NCBI RefSeq assembly: GCF_023073415.1
Contig: NZ_JADPJL010000047.1
Coordinates: 1 to 64,000, forward strand
DNA from: Bradyrhizobium sp. 190
Lineage (GTDB): Bacteria; Pseudomonadota; Alphaproteobacteria; Rhizobiales; Xanthobacteraceae
Reading direction: 5' to 3'
DNA length: 64,000 bases
The notes beneath the pieces were generated by a model. It was not told the origin of the DNA and did not search any database. It saw only the letters and a program-made list of their open reading frames with translations. Positions 34,702-44,522 of this stretch are shown piece after piece. Each line of letters starts with the position of its first letter. Positions within the stretch are counted from its first letter, which is position 1. The translations under genes were made by a program, and so were the position numbers.

Positions 34702-34796
34702 CGTGTGCACTCCCCAATTCGTGTGCGCTACGTGTGCACCGAGAGGTCAAAACGGGTACAAACGTGTGCAATTTCGGCTAGTTTGAGTGCACACGT
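34702..34796. promoter_or_regulatory. Cluster of GTGTGCA repeats upstream of the integrase
   Basis: CGTGTGCAC or a one-base variant occurs at 34702, 34720, 34731 and 34763, and once inverted at 34788-34795. All lie within 95 bp between the integrase start and the tRNA. Such spaced repeats are typical of integrase arm-type or excisionase binding sites. Nothing else is recognisable from 34797 to 35040. Confidence 0.6.
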
Positions 34797-35040
34797 TCGT
34801 GTTTCATCCTATTGAGAGCATAGGGTGAATCATTGAAATCGCAACACTATCGCTTTTCTGTGGCTCCGATGATGAATTGGACGCACGCCTCTTCGCCATG
34901 GCAGATTGGGGCGTGCCGGCGGCCTCCCAAACGCCTATCAACGAACGTGGCGCGAACAAATCACGATTGGTTTCTGTGGCGGTAGCTGAGGCGGTATCAA
35001 ATCGTCACCCTTCAGAAACGTAATAAGCTCCTGTAATGAC

Positions 35041-35068
35041 TGGTGGGCCCGGCAGGACTCGAACCTGC
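35041..35068. other. Putative ICE attachment site (right end)
   Basis: The 3' end of the tRNA gene adjoins the element carrying the integrase remnant, so the right junction should lie in this tRNA 3' segment. A second copy was not found anywhere in the window, as expected if the left end is outside. The exact core length is unknown. Confidence 0.5.
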
Positions 35069-35116
35069 AACCAGACCGTTATGAGCGGCCGGCTCTAACC
35101 ATTGAGCTACAGGCCC
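35041..35116 (-). tRNA. tRNA-Ile2 (anticodon CAT)
   Basis: This is a complete 76-nt cloverleaf on the minus strand with encoded CCA. The acceptor arms pair (GGGCCTG with its complement), the anticodon loop is CTCATAA, and the T arm reads GGTTCGAGTCC. The CAT anticodon with this D-arm and the E. coli-like loop marks the minor isoleucine tRNA whose C34 is changed to lysidine by TilS, not an elongator or initiator tRNA-Met. The 3' end faces the ICE. Confidence 0.92.
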
Positions 35117-35284
35117 CGCCGCGAGCGGCCGGGGAGGCGGCCGGCAACGGTGCTGGCATCGTTTACAGGCATGACAGCGATACGGCAATGCCGGCTCCGG
35201 GCCGAAAACAGGCTTTCCCAAAGCCTTGCGCTTGCCATACAACCTCTATTGCATCATTCGTCGGGATACGCTTTGAGGCCAAAA

Positions 35285-36259
35285 ATGAAACTTGCCGCTC
35301 GGATTGCCTGTGCCTGTCTCCTTCTTTTGGTTTTGGCGGGTGGCGCCTCGGCGCAGGATGGAGGCAAGGCCATTACCAAAACCACAATCAGCCTGGGGAC
35401 CGCGACGCCGGGCGGCGGTTTCCCGGTCTACGGCAACGCCTTCGCCGAAATCCTGAATGCGGCCGATCCGGGGCTCTCGATCGAGCCGCGCAACACCAAG
35501 GGCTCCAGCGAAAACATCCCGTTCCTTGAATCCGACCAGCTCGACATCGCGCTGGTGGCCGGCGAGCCGTCCTACGAAGCCTTCATGGGCATCGGGCGGG
35601 CGGCGACAAAACTGAAGATCCTCACCGCGATGTATTCCAGTCCCGGCATGTTCGTGGTGCGTGCGGACAGTCCCTACAAGACGATCAGGGATCTGGTCGG
35701 CCAGCCGGTTGCCTTCGGCGCCAAGGGGTCGGGTCTTCCGATCCTGTCGCGCTACATGCTCGACGGAATCGGGCTGAAGCAGGACGAGGATTTCAAGTCG
35801 ATCTATCTCGATCGCGCCGGCGATGGTCCCGCTATGGTGCAGGACGGCCGTGCGGCGGCGCTGTGGGGCGCGGGCGTCGGCTGGCCGGGTTTTGCTACGA
35901 TGGTGCAAAGCCCCGGCGGCGCACGGTTCATCGCGCCCGACGCCAGCGAGATCGCGCGCATCCGCGCCAAGCATGCGTTCCTGAAACCTCTGACGGTCCC
36001 CGCCAACAGCTATCCGAACCAGCCGGCAGCGATCGATTCCGTCGGTTCATGGAGTTTTGTGCTCGCGCGCGAAAGCCTACCCGACGACGTCGCCTACCGG
36101 CTGGCGCGCACGCTGCACGGGGCCGAAGCCGCGCTGTGCAAGAAGCTGCCGCAGGCCTGTGAGACCACGGCCGCGAACACGGTCGCGGCCGCGCCGAACG
36201 CTGCGCTGATCCATCCCGGCGTGATGAAATATTTCCGCGAGGTTGGGGTGGTGAAGTAG
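35285..36259 (+). CDS. TAXI-family TRAP substrate-binding protein
   Basis: The protein has 324 residues from ATG 35285. A Sec signal peptide ends near AGGASAQDGG. The TAXI pattern follows: SLGTATPGGGFPVYGNAFAE, then TKGSSENI and GMFVVRADSPYKTIRDLVG. Such proteins bind carboxylates in the periplasm for tripartite transporters. No TRAP membrane genes are beside it, so it may serve a distant transporter or a sensor. It starts 168 bp after the tRNA gene, reading away from the ICE. Confidence 0.85.
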   Translation: MKLAARIACACLLLLVLAGGASAQDGGKAITKTTISLGTATPGGGFPVYGNAFAEILNAADPGLSIEPRNTKGSSENIPFLESDQLDIALVAGEPSYEAFMGIGRAATKLKILTAMYSSPGMFVVRADSPYKTIRDLVGQPVAFGAKGSGLPILSRYMLDGIGLKQDEDFKSIYLDRAGDGPAMVQDGRAAALWGAGVGWPGFATMVQSPGGARFIAPDASEIARIRAKHAFLKPLTVPANSYPNQPAAIDSVGSWSFVLARESLPDDVAYRLARTLHGAEAALCKKLPQACETTAANTVAAAPNAALIHPGVMKYFREVGVVK

Positions 36260-36292
36260 CTTCGCCATCCGCGCCGCGTCCGGGACGCGCTT

Positions 36293-37504
36293 CTATTTCT
36301 TTGCCATCGCGCAGGCCGGATCCGGCGGGCCGAACGCTTCTTCGCCCGGGATCTTGGCGAGGATCTGATAGTAGTCCCACGGATATTTCGATTCCTCCGG
36401 TTTCTTGACCTGCACCAGCCACAGGTCATGCACCATCAGATTGTCCTCGCGCAGTTTGCCGTTGCGGGAGAAGAAATCCTCGATCGGCTTTTCGCGCATC
36501 TTCGCCGCCACTTTCAGCGGCTCGTCGGTGCCGGCCTCCTTGATGGCGTTGAGATAGTGTATCACCGAGGAATAGACGCCGGCCTGCCACATCGTCGGCA
36601 TCCGGTTCATCTTGGCGAAATAGCGTTTTGACCATTCACGCGTCTTGTCGTCCATGTCCCAGTAGAACGAGGTCGTCAGCAACAGGCCTTGGGCTGCCGG
36701 CAATCCCAGCGAATGGATGTCGGTGATCAAGGCAAGCAGCGCCGCCATCTGCTGGCCGCCCTTGAACACGCCGAACTCGGCGGCGGTCTTGATTTCGTTC
36801 ATGTTGTTCGGCGGACCGGCGGCGATGCCGATGATCTTTGCTTTCGAGGCCTGCGCCTGCAGTACGAAGGACGACAGGTCCGGCGTCGCGAGCGGCGGGC
36901 GCACCGCGCCCAGCACCTTGCCGCCATTGGCGGTGACGACGCTGGAGGCGTCGCGTTCGAGCGCGTGGCCGAACGCATAATCGTCGGTGATGAAGAACCA
37001 GCTGTCGCCGCCGCGCTTCACCACCGCCTGCGCGGTGCCTGCGGCGAGCGAACGGGTGTCGATCACCCACTGCATCGCGTAAGGCGAGCAGAATTTGCCA
37101 TGGAAATCCGCGGCCAGCGTCGAATGCGTGATGAACAGCTTCTTCTTGTCATTGGCGATGTTCTGCACCGCAAGACCGACCGCCGACACCGGAACGTCGA
37201 CGATCAAATCGACCTGATCGACGTCATACCAGCGCCGCGCGATGCCGCCGCCGATATCGGGCTTGAGCTGGTGGTCGCCGACGATGATGGTGATTGGCTT
37301 GCCCAGCACCGTGCCGCCGAAATCGTCGATCGCCATTTGCGCTGATGTGACCGAGCCCTGGCCGGTCGGCGTCGCCGCCGGGCCGTTCATATCGGTGAGG
37401 ACGCCGATCTTGACCACATCGTCGGAAACTTGCGCGAGCGCGGCGGTCGATGCCAGCATCGCGGCCGCGACTATTCCCAGCCTGGATAGGTTCCTGGCGA
37501 ACAT
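36293..37504 (-). CDS. Branched-chain amino-acid ABC transporter-type binding protein
   Basis: The protein has 403 residues from ATG 37504, which has GGAGGAAAC directly upstream. An earlier start at 37582 has no site. A signal peptide ends near STAALAQVSD. The Leu/Ile/Val-binding (type I periplasmic) fold begins VVKIGVLTDMNGPAATPTGQ, with later DDYAFGHALERDA. The ligand is unknown. No permease or ATPase genes are adjacent. It converges with the TAXI gene (33-bp gap). Confidence 0.87.
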   Translation of the reverse strand: MFARNLSRLGIVAAAMLASTAALAQVSDDVVKIGVLTDMNGPAATPTGQGSVTSAQMAIDDFGGTVLGKPITIIVGDHQLKPDIGGGIARRWYDVDQVDLIVDVPVSAVGLAVQNIANDKKKLFITHSTLAADFHGKFCSPYAMQWVIDTRSLAAGTAQAVVKRGGDSWFFITDDYAFGHALERDASSVVTANGGKVLGAVRPPLATPDLSSFVLQAQASKAKIIGIAAGPPNNMNEIKTAAEFGVFKGGQQMAALLALITDIHSLGLPAAQGLLLTTSFYWDMDDKTREWSKRYFAKMNRMPTMWQAGVYSSVIHYLNAIKEAGTDEPLKVAAKMREKPIEDFFSRNGKLREDNLMVHDLWLVQVKKPEESKYPWDYYQILAKIPGEEAFGPPDPACAMAKK

Positions 37505-37681
37505 CTGTTTCCTCCCTGGAAGCGGCACGTTGGCCGTTGGTTTTTGCAGGCGGTTTGATCCGCCAATTGGTCTCATTTGCAACTATTTTCGGCCGGCGTC
37601 AACGTGGTTCCGGGGAAAGGCCCGACGACGGGTTGCCCCGGTTCTGTTTATTTCCGGCCCGATTCAGGGCATAGCCGGGCC

Positions 37682-38794
37682 ATGACCTCGCCCCAGCGCC
37701 TGCCGACCTCGCTGACGCCGCTCGATGTGGCGCTCGACGCCCTGCTGAACGGATTGGAACCGGTCGCACCGGTGGAAGTAACGCTCAAGGAAGCGCTGCG
37801 TTGCATCGCTGCCGGGATGCCGCCGCTGCCGGCTCATCCGCCGCGCGATACCGCGGCGGCGGACGGCTATGCATTTTGCGCACGCGATCTCGTCGGCGCA
37901 TCCTCCTATTCACCGCTGCTCTTGTCCGCGCCGCCGGTTTGGGTCGAGGCCGGCGAGGCCATTCCGGAGGAATGCGACTGCGTTCTCGATTCCGATTCGG
38001 TCGATTTCTCCGGGCCGATGCCGCAGGTGCTGGCCGAGGCGATCCCGGGGCAGGGCGTGCGCCGGGCCGGCGGCGATATCGCGGCAGGCAGTCTCGTCGC
38101 GGAGGCCGGGCGGCGTGTGCTGCCGCGCGATCTCCTGATGGCGCGCGCCTCCGGAATAGGGCGCATGAAAGTCCGCCGTCCGCGGCTCGGCGTCGTCGAT
38201 GTTCCCGGCGGCGCGGTGACGGCGGATCTGATTGCGGAGAGTGCGCGGGCGGAGGGCGCCGACGTCGTGTCGTCGACCGCCGCGGGCCGCGATGCCGGAC
38301 CGATTGCGGCGGCACTTGCTGACGGCGCATATGATCTGCTCCTGATCGTCGGCGGCTCCGGCGTCGGCCGCACCGACGCGGCGGTGACGGCATTGGCTGC
38401 GCGCGGCGAAGTTTTCGCCCATGGCATTGCCCTGCTGCCCGGCCGTACCTCGGCCGTCGGACGCGTCGGCAAGACGCCCGTCGTGGTGCTGCCGGGCGCG
38501 CCGGATCAGGCTTTTGCGGCATGGTGGACGCTGGCGCTTCCTGTACTCGATCGCCTCTCGGGCCGAGCCTTGCGAAAATCAGTCAATTTGCCGCTGGCGC
38601 GCAAGATTGCATCTCAGGTTGGCATGGCCGAGATCGTGTTGCTGGAGCGGAAGCAGGATATGTGGACCCCGCTGGCGGTGGGCGAATTGTCGCTGGAGGC
38701 GATCGCCCGCGCCGAAGCCTGGCTCGTGGTATCAGGCGGCTCGGAAGGCTTTGCGGCCAGCGCGCCGGTGGATGCCTATATGTTGCGGGACTGA
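37682..38794 (+). CDS. MoeA-like molybdopterin-binding protein
   Basis: The protein has 370 residues from ATG 37682. The MoeA layout is seen: an N-terminal part with PPRDTAAADGYAFCARDL, a middle, and the molybdopterin-binding domain with LLLIVGGSGVGRTDAAVTAL. It is more divergent than the MoeA at 45059, with a changed active-site region. It lies 10 bp upstream of the MoeA-PBP fusion gene and is probably cotranscribed. It may insert molybdate or adapt it for a particular enzyme. Confidence 0.8.
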   Translation: MTSPQRLPTSLTPLDVALDALLNGLEPVAPVEVTLKEALRCIAAGMPPLPAHPPRDTAAADGYAFCARDLVGASSYSPLLLSAPPVWVEAGEAIPEECDCVLDSDSVDFSGPMPQVLAEAIPGQGVRRAGGDIAAGSLVAEAGRRVLPRDLLMARASGIGRMKVRRPRLGVVDVPGGAVTADLIAESARAEGADVVSSTAAGRDAGPIAAALADGAYDLLLIVGGSGVGRTDAAVTALAARGEVFAHGIALLPGRTSAVGRVGKTPVVVLPGAPDQAFAAWWTLALPVLDRLSGRALRKSVNLPLARKIASQVGMAEIVLLERKQDMWTPLAVGELSLEAIARAEAWLVVSGGSEGFAASAPVDAYMLRD

Positions 38795-38804
38795 CGGGAC
38801 TGAT

Positions 38805-40766
38805 ATGAGTTCGGGAATGATCAATACGACCTCGCCCAGAGATCGCGACACTAACGAGCAGGACCAGTTCCTGACGATCCTGTCGCGTGAGGATGCGCTG
38901 GCGCGTTTCGAGGCCGCCTTGTTCCCGCGTGCGGTGCCGGCAGAGAAGCGCCCGCTCGCCGACGCACTCGGCTGCGCGCTTGCTAAAGACGTGGTGGCGC
39001 CGATCGACGTGCCGCCGTTCGACCGTTCCAATGTCGATGGCTTCGCGATGCGTTCCGCCGATCTCGCTTCGGCCGGCGAGGCTTCGCCGGTGCGCGTGAT
39101 GCTGAACGATGAGGTGATCGCCTGCGGCACCGCGCCGACGCGGCCGGTATTGTCGGGAACAGCCACATCAATCGCGACCGGCGGTCCGGTGCCGCGCGGG
39201 GCAGATGCTGTCGTCATGGTCGAGCATACGCAGCCGGCGGGACATCGCGCGATCGAAATCCGCCGCGCTGCGTCGCCCGGACAATTCGTGTCCTATGCCG
39301 GTTCCGACATCGCCCGCGGCGAGGCGCTGCTGCGCGCCGGCACCATCATCGGCTCGCGCGAGATCGGCATGCTGGCGGCCTGCGGCATCGCGCATGTCAC
39401 CGTCGCGCGGAGGCCGCGCGTTGCGATCATCTCCACCGGCGACGAATTGGTGCAGCCTGGCCAGCCGCTGCGCCCGGCTGCGATCTACGACACCAACGGC
39501 GCGATCGTGACAGCCGCGATCTCGGAGAACGGCGGCGAGGCGCATTTTCTAGGGGCGATCCCCGACGACGAAGCGCAACTTGAATCCGCGATGCGCGAGG
39601 CGCTCGCGACCAGCGACATGCTGGTGCTGTCGGGCGGCACGTCGAAGGGCGCGGGCGACGTTTCCCATCGCATCATCGGCCGGCTGGGCGAGCCCGGCAT
39701 CATCGCGCATGGCGTGGCGCTGAAGCCGGGCAAGCCGCTGTGTCTTGCGGTATGCGACGGCAAGCCCGTCATCATCCTCCCGGGATTTCCGACCTCGGCG
39801 ATGTTCACCTTCCACGACATGATCGTGCCGGTGCTGCGGCGGATGGCAGGCCTGCCGCAGCGTTCGGACGCCAAGGTCAATGCGCGCGTACCGGTGCGGA
39901 TCGCCTCCGAACTCGGCCGCACCGAATTCGTCATGGTGTCGCTGGTCGAAGGGGCGGACAGGTTGATCGCCTACCCCACAGGCAAGGGCTCCGGCGCCAT
40001 CACGTCCTTTGCGCAGGCCGACGGCTTTCTGCGCATCGATGCGCTGGCCGATCAGATGCCGGCCGGCAGCGAGGCCGAGGTGACGTTGTTCACGCCGCAT
40101 GTGCGGGTGCCGGATCTCGTCATCGTCGGCAGCCACTGCACCGGGCTCGATCTCGTCACCGCGCCGATGGCGCACGCGGGCCTCGTCGTGCGCTCGATCG
40201 CCGTCGGCAGTCTTGGCGGGCTTTCGGCCGCCAAACGCGGCGAGTGCGACTTTGCGCCGATTCATTTATTCGACGAGAAGACCGAGACCTACAACACGCC
40301 CTATCTCACTGACGGGCTCGAACTTGTGCCGGGCTGGCGGCGCATGCAGGGCATCGTGTTCCGCAAGGGCGATCGGCGCTTCGAAGGTCTGAATGCTGAA
40401 GACGCGGTGCGTGCGGCGCTGGCCGATTCCGCCTGCATCATGGTCAATCGCAACCAGGGCGCGGGCACGCGGATACTGATCGACCGGCTGCTCGGCGGCG
40501 CGCGCCCGGACGGCTACTGGAATCAGCCGCGTTCGCACAATGCGGTGGCGGCTGCGGTCGCGCAGCATCGCGCCGATTGGGGCATGACCATTGCGCCGGT
40601 CGCGCATGCGTCAAACCTGGGTTTCATTCCCTTTGCCGAAGAGCATTATGATTTTGCGCTGGTGAAGGCGCGCAAGCAGCGGCCGGCGGTGCAGGCCTTC
40701 CTCGATGCGCTGGCATCGGAAGAGGGTCGCGCGGCGCTGAAGCTGGCGGGATTTCGGCCGGCCTGA
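38805..40766 (+). CDS. MoeA fused to a periplasmic-binding-like domain
   Basis: The protein has 653 residues from ATG 38805. The first 420 residues are a complete MoeA: PPFDRSNVDGFAMRS, ATGGPVPRGADAVVMVEHT, AIISTGDELVQPGQPLRPAA and VLSGGTSKGAGD. The rest (about 440-653) is a PBP-like domain (VPDLVIVGSHCTGLDLVT, SLGGLSAAKRGECDFAPIHL, and NQGAGTRILIDRLL). The fusion is known in alphaproteobacteria and archaea. It is thought to sense or deliver molybdate or tungstate, but this is not proven. The first 45 residues are an extra lead. Confidence 0.88.
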   Translation: MSSGMINTTSPRDRDTNEQDQFLTILSREDALARFEAALFPRAVPAEKRPLADALGCALAKDVVAPIDVPPFDRSNVDGFAMRSADLASAGEASPVRVMLNDEVIACGTAPTRPVLSGTATSIATGGPVPRGADAVVMVEHTQPAGHRAIEIRRAASPGQFVSYAGSDIARGEALLRAGTIIGSREIGMLAACGIAHVTVARRPRVAIISTGDELVQPGQPLRPAAIYDTNGAIVTAAISENGGEAHFLGAIPDDEAQLESAMREALATSDMLVLSGGTSKGAGDVSHRIIGRLGEPGIIAHGVALKPGKPLCLAVCDGKPVIILPGFPTSAMFTFHDMIVPVLRRMAGLPQRSDAKVNARVPVRIASELGRTEFVMVSLVEGADRLIAYPTGKGSGAITSFAQADGFLRIDALADQMPAGSEAEVTLFTPHVRVPDLVIVGSHCTGLDLVTAPMAHAGLVVRSIAVGSLGGLSAAKRGECDFAPIHLFDEKTETYNTPYLTDGLELVPGWRRMQGIVFRKGDRRFEGLNAEDAVRAALADSACIMVNRNQGAGTRILIDRLLGGARPDGYWNQPRSHNAVAAAVAQHRADWGMTIAPVAHASNLGFIPFAEEHYDFALVKARKQRPAVQAFLDALASEEGRAALKLAGFRPA

Positions 40767-40817
40767 CGCGCGACATGTAAGAAGCCGTCATTAGAAACGG
40801 TTCGGGCAGGGACGGGA

Positions 40818-41948
40818 ATGGCAAGACCGCTATCGATTGCGATCATCGGCGCCGGCATGGGTGGGCTCGCGACCGCCGCGGCGCTGCGGCGGGTGGGCAT
40901 CGACGTCACCGTCTACGAGCAGGCCACGCAATTCGCGCGGATCGGCGCCGGCATCCAGATCGGCTGCAACGCCATGAAGGTGCTGCGTGGTCTCGGGCTG
41001 GAGGCAAGGCTGCGTGCGCAGTCTTTCTATCCGCGCTCCTGGAACAACCGCGACTGGCGCACCGGCGAAGTCAAGTTCGACATGATCTTCGGCGAGAGCG
41101 CGGAGCAGAAGTTCGGTGCGCCCTATCTGCTCGCGCATCGCGGCGATCTTCATGCGGCTCTCGCCAGCGCCGTTCCAGACGAGTGCGTCAAGCTCAACCA
41201 CAAGCTGGTCGGGCTGGAGGAAACCGGCGAGGGCATCCGGCTCGCCTTTGCCAATGGCGCAACTGCAACAGCGGATGCCGTGGTTGGCGCTGACGGGATC
41301 CATTCCCTCGTGAGAGACGTTCTGTTCGGCGCCTCGCCGGTCAGCTTCACAGGACGGATCGCCTATCGCACCACCTATCCGGCCGCGCTGCTCGGCGGTG
41401 AAAAGATTGACGATTGCACCAAATGGTGGGGCGAGGACCGGCACATCGTCATCTATTACGTCAAGCCGGACCGCAGCGAGATCTACCTCGTCACCAGTCA
41501 GCCGGAGCCGGAGTTTCGGATCGAGTCCTGGTCGGCGAAGGGCGACGTCAGGGATTTGCGCAAGGCGTTCGCCGGCTTCGACCGACAAGTTGAACAGGTG
41601 CTGGCCGCATGCCCCGACGTGCACAAATGGGCGATCGTCGATCGCAACTCGCTGGAGCGATGGGCCGACCGCAATGTCACGCTGCTCGGTGACGCCTGCC
41701 ACCCGATGACGCCCTACATGGCGCAAGGCGCGGCGATGGCGATCGAGGACGCGGCGGTATTGTCGCGCTGCCTTGACGGCGTCGAAAGGGAAGGCGTTGC
41801 GAACGCGTTTCGCCGCTTCGAGGCGACGCGTAAAGATCGGACCGCGCGCATCCAGCAGACCTCGCGGGCGAATACCTGGCTCAGCGGCAAGACCGATACC
41901 GATTGGGTCTACGGCTACGACGCCTGGACCGTGCCGCTGGCGGCGTAA
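40818..41948 (+). CDS. FAD-dependent monooxygenase, NicC-like
   Basis: The protein has 376 residues. The FAD site is at the start (IAIIGAGMGGLATAAALRR), the DG motif is VVGADGIHSLVRDVL, and the GD motif is VTLLGDACHPMTPYMAQGAA. The ending ANTWLSGKTDTDWVYGYDAW matches 6-hydroxynicotinate 3-monooxygenase (NicC) as I remember it. Other salicylate-hydroxylase-like enzymes are close. It stands alone, 51 bp after the MoeA fusion, with no nicotinate genes beside it, so the substrate is uncertain. Confidence 0.82.
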   Translation: MARPLSIAIIGAGMGGLATAAALRRVGIDVTVYEQATQFARIGAGIQIGCNAMKVLRGLGLEARLRAQSFYPRSWNNRDWRTGEVKFDMIFGESAEQKFGAPYLLAHRGDLHAALASAVPDECVKLNHKLVGLEETGEGIRLAFANGATATADAVVGADGIHSLVRDVLFGASPVSFTGRIAYRTTYPAALLGGEKIDDCTKWWGEDRHIVIYYVKPDRSEIYLVTSQPEPEFRIESWSAKGDVRDLRKAFAGFDRQVEQVLAACPDVHKWAIVDRNSLERWADRNVTLLGDACHPMTPYMAQGAAMAIEDAAVLSRCLDGVEREGVANAFRRFEATRKDRTARIQQTSRANTWLSGKTDTDWVYGYDAWTVPLAA

Positions 41949-41955
41949 TTTTCCC

Positions 41956-42627
41956 TTAACCCTGAATGCGCAACAGCTCGCTGATGATCCGTGGCTTCAT
42001 CCAGCCGACGTTATCCACGATCTCCCGGCGCAGGATGTCGTGCTCCGCCTCGTATTGCTCCCGGGTGATGCCTTGGCCGCCTGTCGCCGTAACTCCGAAT
42101 GCTTCCAGCGCGACGTCATGACGTTGCTTCCAGTCGATCACGCGCTTGGTCATGACTTCCGTGATCGCCGGCACCGTACCGGGATGGCCTGCCAGATCAC
42201 AGGCCTCCTTGGTACGTACATCCCCTGCCAGCATAAGTACGTTCCACTCATCGAACCCTATGAGCTTCATCTGGGCATACAGGAACGCACCATGTTCGCC
42301 GTCCCAGATCGTGTGGTCGATGACCAGAAAAGGTACGGCATGGCAGTAGCCATAGCGCGCCCTCATGTCGCGGTTGAAGGCTTCAGTGCGCTCATGTAGC
42401 CGCTGCTTGGCCGCCGCGAAGAGAGCGATATAGTCCTCTGCCGTCGGCAGGATGTTGCGCGCATCATCCGGGGCAAGACCAACTTCCCGCAGGAAGTTGC
42501 CGATCTTTGGATCGTCCCAGAGTTCCCTGGAGAAGACGCGGGTCACACCATCTGCGTCCGGTGTCGCGCGCATTGTCTCCTTGAATTCGGTAAAGCTTTG
42601 CGGCTTCCTGCGTCCGAATATTGCCAT
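41956..42627 (-). CDS. Hypothetical protein, 223 residues
   Basis: The cytosolic, mainly helical protein has no recognised domain. Features include a His/Cys-containing middle (RARYGYCHAVPFLVIDHTIW) and a helical end (ITREQYEAEHDILRREIVDN). It converges with the NicC-like gene (7-bp gap). The region upstream (42628-42758) has nothing clear. Confidence 0.65.
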   Translation of the reverse strand: MAIFGRRKPQSFTEFKETMRATPDADGVTRVFSRELWDDPKIGNFLREVGLAPDDARNILPTAEDYIALFAAAKQRLHERTEAFNRDMRARYGYCHAVPFLVIDHTIWDGEHGAFLYAQMKLIGFDEWNVLMLAGDVRTKEACDLAGHPGTVPAITEVMTKRVIDWKQRHDVALEAFGVTATGGQGITREQYEAEHDILRREIVDNVGWMKPRIISELLRIQG

Positions 42628-42758
42628 GGTGCCTCGCGCCTAATCCACCGCGATAACCCTATGGGCAAGCACATTAAATTGCATTTAATCTGAATCTGAA
42701 ATCACGACCGAATTCTTCAATCTCCAGGTAGTTAAGCGGATTGCTTACCGAGCCCGCG

Positions 42759-42898
42759 GTCGTCCCCGCGAACGCGGGGACCCATACGCCGCGGCCCGGC
42801 TGATGAAAGGCGGTGGTTGACGTCCTGCTTAACTCACAACGTCCTGTGGTTATGGGTCCCCGCGCCACGTGCGCAATTGCGCACTAGGCGGGGACGAC
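42759..42898. repeat. REPIN-like pair of palindromic repeats
   Basis: The left repeat (42759-42783) and the right repeat (42854-42898) are inverted copies of a REP with the core CCCCGCGAACGCGGGG. The right copy has an insert with a perfect 16-bp palindrome (GTGCGCAATTGCGCAC, 42869-42884). The same type of element appears at 61916-62061. Dispersed repeats of this kind are usual in Bradyrhizobium genomes. Confidence 0.75.
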
Positions 42899-42914
42899 GA
42901 GGGAGAGAGTTGAG

Positions 42915-43550
42915 TCAACCCCCGTCCAGCGCCGCCAGCCGTTCTGCCTCGGCGATGTCATCCACGGTGTTGGCGTTGAAAAACGGATCGAGCGGTTCGA
43001 CCGGCCACGTCACGGTGGCGAGTTTGTAGCGCGCGGTCCAGCGGTCGATCTTCCTGACGTCTTCGACGACAAGCGCGTGACGCAGCTCTTCGCGCAAGCC
43101 GACGCTCCATAGTCCGATCACCGGATGCGACTGTCCATCGGAGGCGGCGACGGCAAGCTCGGCCTTCTCCGCTTCGAGCGCAGCCTGCAGCCGCGACACC
43201 AGATCGCGCGGCAGGAAGGGGCAGTCGGCGGCGGCGCTGAGAACGAGTTTTACATCTGGCCGGTTGGCCGCAGCCCAGTCGAGCGCTGCGAGGACACCGG
43301 CGAGCGGACCGGGAAAATCCGCAACGCCGTCAGCGACGACTGGCAATCCGAACGCCGCAAAGCGCGCAGGATCGCCATTGGCGTTGAGGATGAGGCCGTC
43401 GCATTGCGGTTTCAACCGCGCGATCACGCGGTCGAGGATGGTGCGATCGGCAATGGTGCGCATCGGCTTGTCGCCGCCACCCATCCGTCGCGCAAGGCCC
43501 CCGGCGAGCAGCACGCCGGGAATTTTGACGGTCCCCGTCGCGTCAGTCAT
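42915..43550 (-). CDS. mobA: MobA, molybdenum cofactor guanylyltransferase
   Basis: The protein has 211 residues from ATG 43550 (an earlier start at 43595 lies in fdhD). The GTP-binding motif is [20 protein letters not shown]. The active-site Asp lies in [14 protein letters not shown]. The C-terminus has [16 protein letters not shown]. MobA transfers GMP to molybdopterin to form the bis-MGD cofactor needed by formate dehydrogenase. It overlaps fdhD by 8 bp, so the two are cotranscribed. Confidence 0.92.
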   Translation of the reverse strand: MTDATGTVKIPGVLLAGGLARRMGGGDKPMRTIADRTILDRVIARLKPQCDGLILNANGDPARFAAFGLPVVADGVADFPGPLAGVLAALDWAAANRPDVKLVLSAAADCPFLPRDLVSRLQAALEAEKAELAVAASDGQSHPVIGLWSVGLREELRHALVVEDVRKIDRWTARYKLATVTWPVEPLDPFFNANTVDDIAEAERLAALDGG

Positions 43551-44430
43551 CGCTTTCACCCTTGCGCTTGTGCCGCGCGGATTCTTCCTCGACATAGTCG
43601 AGGTTCTGGTCGAACACGATCCGCTCCTGTCCCGACAGCGCGATGAAGCGTTTTCCCCGCGTGCGGCCGACCAGCGTCAGCCCGACCTGCCGCGCCAGCT
43701 CGACGCCCCACGCGGTGAAGCCAGAGCGCGAGACGAGAATGGGGATACCCATCCGCACCGTCTTGATCACCATCTCCGAAGTAAGGCGGCCGGTGGTGTA
43801 GAGGATCTTGTCGGCGGGATCGACGCCGTGGCGATAGATCCAGCCTGCGATCTTGTCGACCGCGTTATGGCGGCCGACGTCCTCGGTGTAGCACACCGGC
43901 GTGCCTTCCTTGCACAGCACGCAGCCATGGATCGCGCCGGCTTCCAGATAGAGCGAGGGCATGGTGTTGATCGCGTGCGTCATCTGGTAGAGCCAGGACG
44001 TGCGCAATTCCGCCTTTGGCAGCGCCACGCTTTCGACCGCTTCCAGCAGATCGCCAAATGCTGTGCCCTGCGCACAGCCCGAGGTTTGCGTGCGCTTCTT
44101 CAGTTTTGCCTCAAAGTTGGTGTGGTGCTCGGTGCGCACTACCACCACCTGAAGGTCGTCGTCATATTCGACCTCGGTGACGACGTCGTCGTATTTCAGC
44201 ATGTTCTGGTTCAGGAGATAGCCGAGCGCGAGGTATTCCGGATAGTCGCCGATCGTCATCATGGTGACGATCTCCTGGGCGTTCAGGTACAGCGTCAGCG
44301 GCCGCTCCACCGGCACCCTGATCTCGACGGCGGCGCCGGCCTGGTCGGTCCCGGCGACGCGCTCGGTCAGCCGCGGATCCTCGGGATTCGGCACGATCAG
44401 GGGGGCGGGGGCTTTCTCGATTTTCATCAT
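43543..44430 (-). CDS. fdhD: FdhD, sulfur transferase for formate dehydrogenase
   Basis: The protein has 295 residues. It contains the FdhD hallmarks [35 protein letters not shown] and [20 protein letters not shown]. FdhD moves sulfur from IscS to the molybdenum centre. The usual Cys-x-x-Cys pair of the active-site loop reads [11 protein letters not shown] here, so the second Cys is missing. A separate CVLC occurs at about 168. It is divergent from mobB with a 92-bp gap. Confidence 0.9.
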   Translation of the reverse strand: MMKIEKAPAPLIVPNPEDPRLTERVAGTDQAGAAVEIRVPVERPLTLYLNAQEIVTMMTIGDYPEYLALGYLLNQNMLKYDDVVTEVEYDDDLQVVVVRTEHHTNFEAKLKKRTQTSGCAQGTAFGDLLEAVESVALPKAELRTSWLYQMTHAINTMPSLYLEAGAIHGCVLCKEGTPVCYTEDVGRHNAVDKIAGWIYRHGVDPADKILYTTGRLTSEMVIKTVRMGIPILVSRSGFTAWGVELARQVGLTLVGRTRGKRFIALSGQERIVFDQNLDYVEEESARHKRKGESDD

Positions 44431-44522
44431 GTCCGCAGGTTAGCATGACAATGGCTGTCAGCCGATATAAAGCACCTTTGGAGAATGCCTAGCCCGGTCC
44501 GGCCAGGACAGCGGAGAATGCG

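Noticed and set aside
35041-35116. tRNA-Met reading of the CAT anticodon
   Set aside because: The D arm and anticodon stem fit the isoleucine-2 tRNA rather than elongator or initiator Met.
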